Of a stretch of DNA of 8,054 nt, positions 5,927 through 8,054 are shown in pieces; position 1 is the first letter of the stretch; every line of letters begins with the position of its first letter. The notes under the pieces were generated by a model. The model was not told the origin of the DNA and made no database searches. It saw only the letters and a list, made by a program, of their open reading frames with translations. The DNA lies in NCBI GenBank assembly GCA_040508515.1, contig JBEVMS010000230.1:1-8054 (forward strand), given 5' to 3'. Source of the stretch: JBEVMS01 sp040508515. GTDB taxonomy: Bacteria > Pseudomonadota > Gammaproteobacteria > Xanthomonadales > Rhodanobacteraceae. Both the position numbers and the translations under genes were made by a program.

Positions 5927-7002
5927 CGCACCACCTCACGACAGGCCTGCGCAATCACCGCCGCCGCGTCGGGCTTGGCCAATCCGCGCGCGGCGGTCGC
6001 CATCGTCAGCAGGCCGCGGCGGTCGCTCAGCAGCGCGGTCAGGCGCTGCGCCAATTCGTTCACTTCCAGATCGCGCTCCTGCACGAGTTGAGCCGCACCG
6101 ACTGCCACCAGGGCTTCGGCGTTGCGGGTTTGGTGGTCGTCCACCGCATGCGGAAAAGGCACCAGCAGCGCGCCCAGGCCCACCGCGGTCAGTTCGGCCA
6201 GGGTCAATGCGCCGGCGCGGCAGACGGCCAGATCGGCCCAGGCGTAGCTGCCGGCCATGTCTTCGATAAACGGCACGATCTGCGCGACGACGCCGGCCTT
6301 GGCATAGGCCTGGCGGGCTTCGTCGATCCCGCGACTGCCGCACTGATGCAGCACCTCGGGACGCAGCTCCGGCGGAATCAGCGCCAGCGCCGGTGGCAGC
6401 GCCAAGTTGAGCGCGCGCGCGCCCAAACTGCCGCCGAGCACCAGCAGGCGCGGCGGCGTCTGCCGATCGGTCAGCCGCAGCGCGGGCGCCGGCACGCTGG
6501 AGATCGACGTGCGCACCGGGTTGCCGACCCATTCGCCGTTGGGCAAGGTGTCGGCGAAACCGGTCAACACGCGCCGGGCCAGCCGCGCCAGTTGTCGATT
6601 GGTGAAACCGGCCACGCCATTTTGCTCGTGCACCAGCAGCGGACAGCGCATCAGCCACGCCGCCACGCCGCCGGGTCCGGCCACATAGCCGCCCATCGAC
6701 AACACGCTGCGCGGCTTCAGCTTGCGCAACACGCGCAACGCCTGCAGCAGCGAGCGTGCCAGCATCAGCGGCGCCAGCAGCCGGGTCTTCAAGCCCTTGC
6801 CGCGCAGCCCGCCGACGGCGATCAGTTCCAGCGGCACCTCGTGCGCCGGCACCACGCGCGCCTCCATGCCGCCGATCGCGCCCAGCCAGGCCACTGGCAC
6901 GCCCTCGGCGCGCAGTCGCTCGGCCACCGCCAGACCGGGGAAGATATGCCCGCCGGTGCCCCCGGCCATGATCAGTACGGGCGCGCGCAAAAGGGTATTC
7001 AT
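5923..7002 (-). CDS. murG: MurG, UDP-GlcNAc:lipid I GlcNAc transferase
   Basis: MurG transfers GlcNAc from UDP-GlcNAc to lipid I on the cytoplasmic membrane face, making lipid II, which FtsW later uses. The protein has 359 residues (E. coli: 355) and the GT-B two-domain layout. The N-terminal acceptor domain has the glycine-rich loop GGTGGH (14-19), GGYVAGP (104-110) and HEQN (125-128). A basic and hydrophobic stretch near 70-95 fits the membrane-association patch. The C-terminal donor domain starts after GNP (160-162) and has GGSLGA (190-195), CRAGALTLAEL (261-271) and PFPHAVDDHQ (282-291). Glu270 aligns with the nucleotide-sugar-binding Glu269 of E. coli. The ATG at 7002 is chosen because it overlaps the ftsW stop (ATGA) and has GGAG at 7008-7011, 5 bases upstream. 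Its own stop overlaps the murC start in the same way. Nothing is truncated or missing. Confidence 0.97.
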   Translation of the reverse strand: MNTLLRAPVLIMAGGTGGHIFPGLAVAERLRAEGVPVAWLGAIGGMEARVVPAHEVPLELIAVGGLRGKGLKTRLLAPLMLARSLLQALRVLRKLKPRSVLSMGGYVAGPGGVAAWLMRCPLLVHEQNGVAGFTNRQLARLARRVLTGFADTLPNGEWVGNPVRTSISSVPAPALRLTDRQTPPRLLVLGGSLGARALNLALPPALALIPPELRPEVLHQCGSRGIDEARQAYAKAGVVAQIVPFIEDMAGSYAWADLAVCRAGALTLAELTAVGLGALLVPFPHAVDDHQTRNAEALVAVGAAQLVQERDLEVNELAQRLTALLSDRRGLLTMATAARGLAKPDAAAVIAQACREVVR

Positions 7003-8054
7003 GCCGGCTCCGCCTCGCGCGGGTGCGCCGCCAGCGGCGTCGGCTCGAACTCGGCCACGTCACTGGCGGCCAGCCGCTGATTCTGCCGGCGCGCGTCGAT
7101 CGCGCGATTGATCTCGAAGCTGGCGCGCAGCAGTACGCCGGCCATCGCGCAGGTCAGCAGCACCGAGGAGCCGCCAGAGCTGATCAACGGCAGGGTCAGT
7201 CCTTTGGTCGGCAGCGCGCCCAGGTTGACCCCGATCGAAACCATCGCCTGCATGCCCATCATCAGCGAGATGCCGAAGGCGACATAACCGGCGAAACGCT
7301 GGCCCAGCTCCACCCCTTTGACGCCCAGGTAAAGGCCACGCCCCACGGTCAGCATAAACAGCGCCATCACCAGCGCGATGCCAGCCAGGCCCAGCTCTTC
7401 GCCGATCACCGCCAGGATGAAGTCGGTATGTGCCTCGGGCAGGTAGGACAGCTTGAGCACGCTGGAACCCAGACCCACGCCGGTCCATTCGCCGCGACCG
7501 ATCGCCATCAGCGACTGGGTCAACTGGAAGCCGTCGTTGAACGGGTCTTTCCACGGGTCCATGAACGAGGTCAGCCGCTTCACGCGGTAGCTTTCGCTGG
7601 TTGCCGCGATCGCCAGCAACGGCATCAGCGGCAAGCCCATCAAGAACAGGAACACCGGCCGCGCGCCGCCCAGCCAGACCATCGCGATGGTCACCGCGAT
7701 CACCAGCGTGGCCGAGCCGAAGTCAGGCTGCGCCAGTAACAGCAGCACGATCACGCCGGCCACCACGATCGGCTTGATCAGGCCCAGAAAACGGGTTTCC
7801 ACGCTGTCGCGGTGGCGCACCAGATAGCTGGCCACGTAGACCACCAAAATCAGCTTGACCGCCTCCACCGGTTGGAAACTGGTCACCACCAGATTGATCC
7901 AGCGATGCGCGCCGTTGATCTTCATGCCGAAGTGCGGCACGAACACCGCCACCAGCATGATGAAGGCCATCGACATCAGCAAAAAGGCGTTCTTCTCGAA
8001 GGTCTTCAGCTCGGTGCGCATGATGACGCCAGCCAACACCACGCCCAGACCCAG
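6999..8054 (-). CDS. ftsW: FtsW, septal SEDS peptidoglycan glycosyltransferase (5' end missing)
   Basis: FtsW is a polytopic inner-membrane SEDS-family enzyme that polymerises lipid II into glycan strands at the septum, working with the transpeptidase FtsI (PBP3). The reading frame stays open to the right edge (351 residues visible). A GTG at 8042 is internal, because it falls inside a hydrophobic segment that aligns with the middle of an FtsW transmembrane helix; roughly 90 N-terminal residues are missing compared with E. coli FtsW. Visible features are many hydrophobic helices, the NGAHRWI motif near visible residues 47-53, AQPDFGSA, a large periplasmic loop ending in YLPEAHTDFIL, and a late LPLISSGGSS motif. 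The Asp of HTDF (codon 7422-7424) matches the proposed catalytic Asp of SEDS polymerases. HTDFIL and position next to murG favour FtsW over RodA. The stop overlaps the murG start as ATGA. The hydrophilic C-terminal tail is cytoplasmic by inference. Confidence 0.96.
   Translation of the reverse strand: MGLGVVLAGVIMRTELKTFEKNAFLLMSMAFIMLVAVFVPHFGMKINGAHRWINLVVTSFQPVEAVKLILVVYVASYLVRHRDSVETRFLGLIKPIVVAGVIVLLLLAQPDFGSATLVIAVTIAMVWLGGARPVFLFLMGLPLMPLLAIAATSESYRVKRLTSFMDPWKDPFNDGFQLTQSLMAIGRGEWTGVGLGSSVLKLSYLPEAHTDFILAVIGEELGLAGIALVMALFMLTVGRGLYLGVKGVELGQRFAGYVAFGISLMMGMQAMVSIGVNLGALPTKGLTLPLISSGGSSVLLTCAMAGVLLRASFEINRAIDARRQNQRLAASDVAEFEPTPLAAHPREAEPA

Noticed and set aside
5936..7063. Minus-strand open frame (375 codons) overlapping murG in another frame.
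   Set aside because: It is Arg/Ala/Gly-rich out-of-frame reading of murG. The murG frame contains every family motif.
6088..7080. Plus-strand open frame (330 codons) antisense to murG and the ftsW end, rich in Gln, Ala and His.
   Set aside because: The Gln-rich composition comes from reverse reading of Leu/Ala/Arg-rich codons of murG. There is no domain or start signal.
8040..8042. GTG at 8042 as the start of ftsW.
   Set aside because: The frame stays open to the window edge and the GTG lies within a hydrophobic segment that belongs to the middle of FtsW. The true start is outside the window.

Overview
The window holds the distal half of a dcw (division and cell wall) cluster, all on the minus strand. 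In transcription order it reads ftsW (its 5' end lies beyond the right edge), murG, murC, ddlB, ftsQ, ftsA, ftsZ. A 210-base non-coding stretch then leads off the left edge, where lpxC would be expected. I see no mobile element, CRISPR array, tRNA or rRNA, and no foreign-looking gene. This is a core region, not an accessory island, and I found no undescribed multi-gene system in it.

The gene order matches the gammaproteobacterial dcw cluster (E. coli and Pseudomonas type). High GC with strong GC bias at third positions, the lengths of the proteins, and the FtsW and FtsQ N-terminal sequences (compared from memory) point to Xanthomonadales, perhaps a Rhodanobacteraceae member. The genus is not resolved.

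The genes cover the end of peptidoglycan precursor synthesis and the divisome core. MurC adds L-Ala to UDP-MurNAc and DdlB makes D-Ala-D-Ala. MurG turns lipid I into lipid II, and FtsW polymerises lipid II at the septum. FtsZ forms the ring, FtsA tethers it to the membrane, and FtsQ links the cytoplasmic ring to the periplasmic machinery.

Two layout points stand out. First, ftsW through ftsA are joined by five identical 4-base ATGA stop/start overlaps, so six genes form one unbroken translationally coupled chain. Second, the chain breaks only before ftsZ, in a 139-base gap. That gap carries three consecutive perfect-stem hairpins, each showing AGGA in its loop on the mRNA strand, followed by a strong Shine-Dalgarno that itself contains GGAGGA. 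This leader is the best candidate for unreported regulation here: CsrA/RsmA-type control, mRNA processing or mRNA stabilisation. The ftsZ-lpxC gap contains another hairpin with a GAAA loop but no U-tract.
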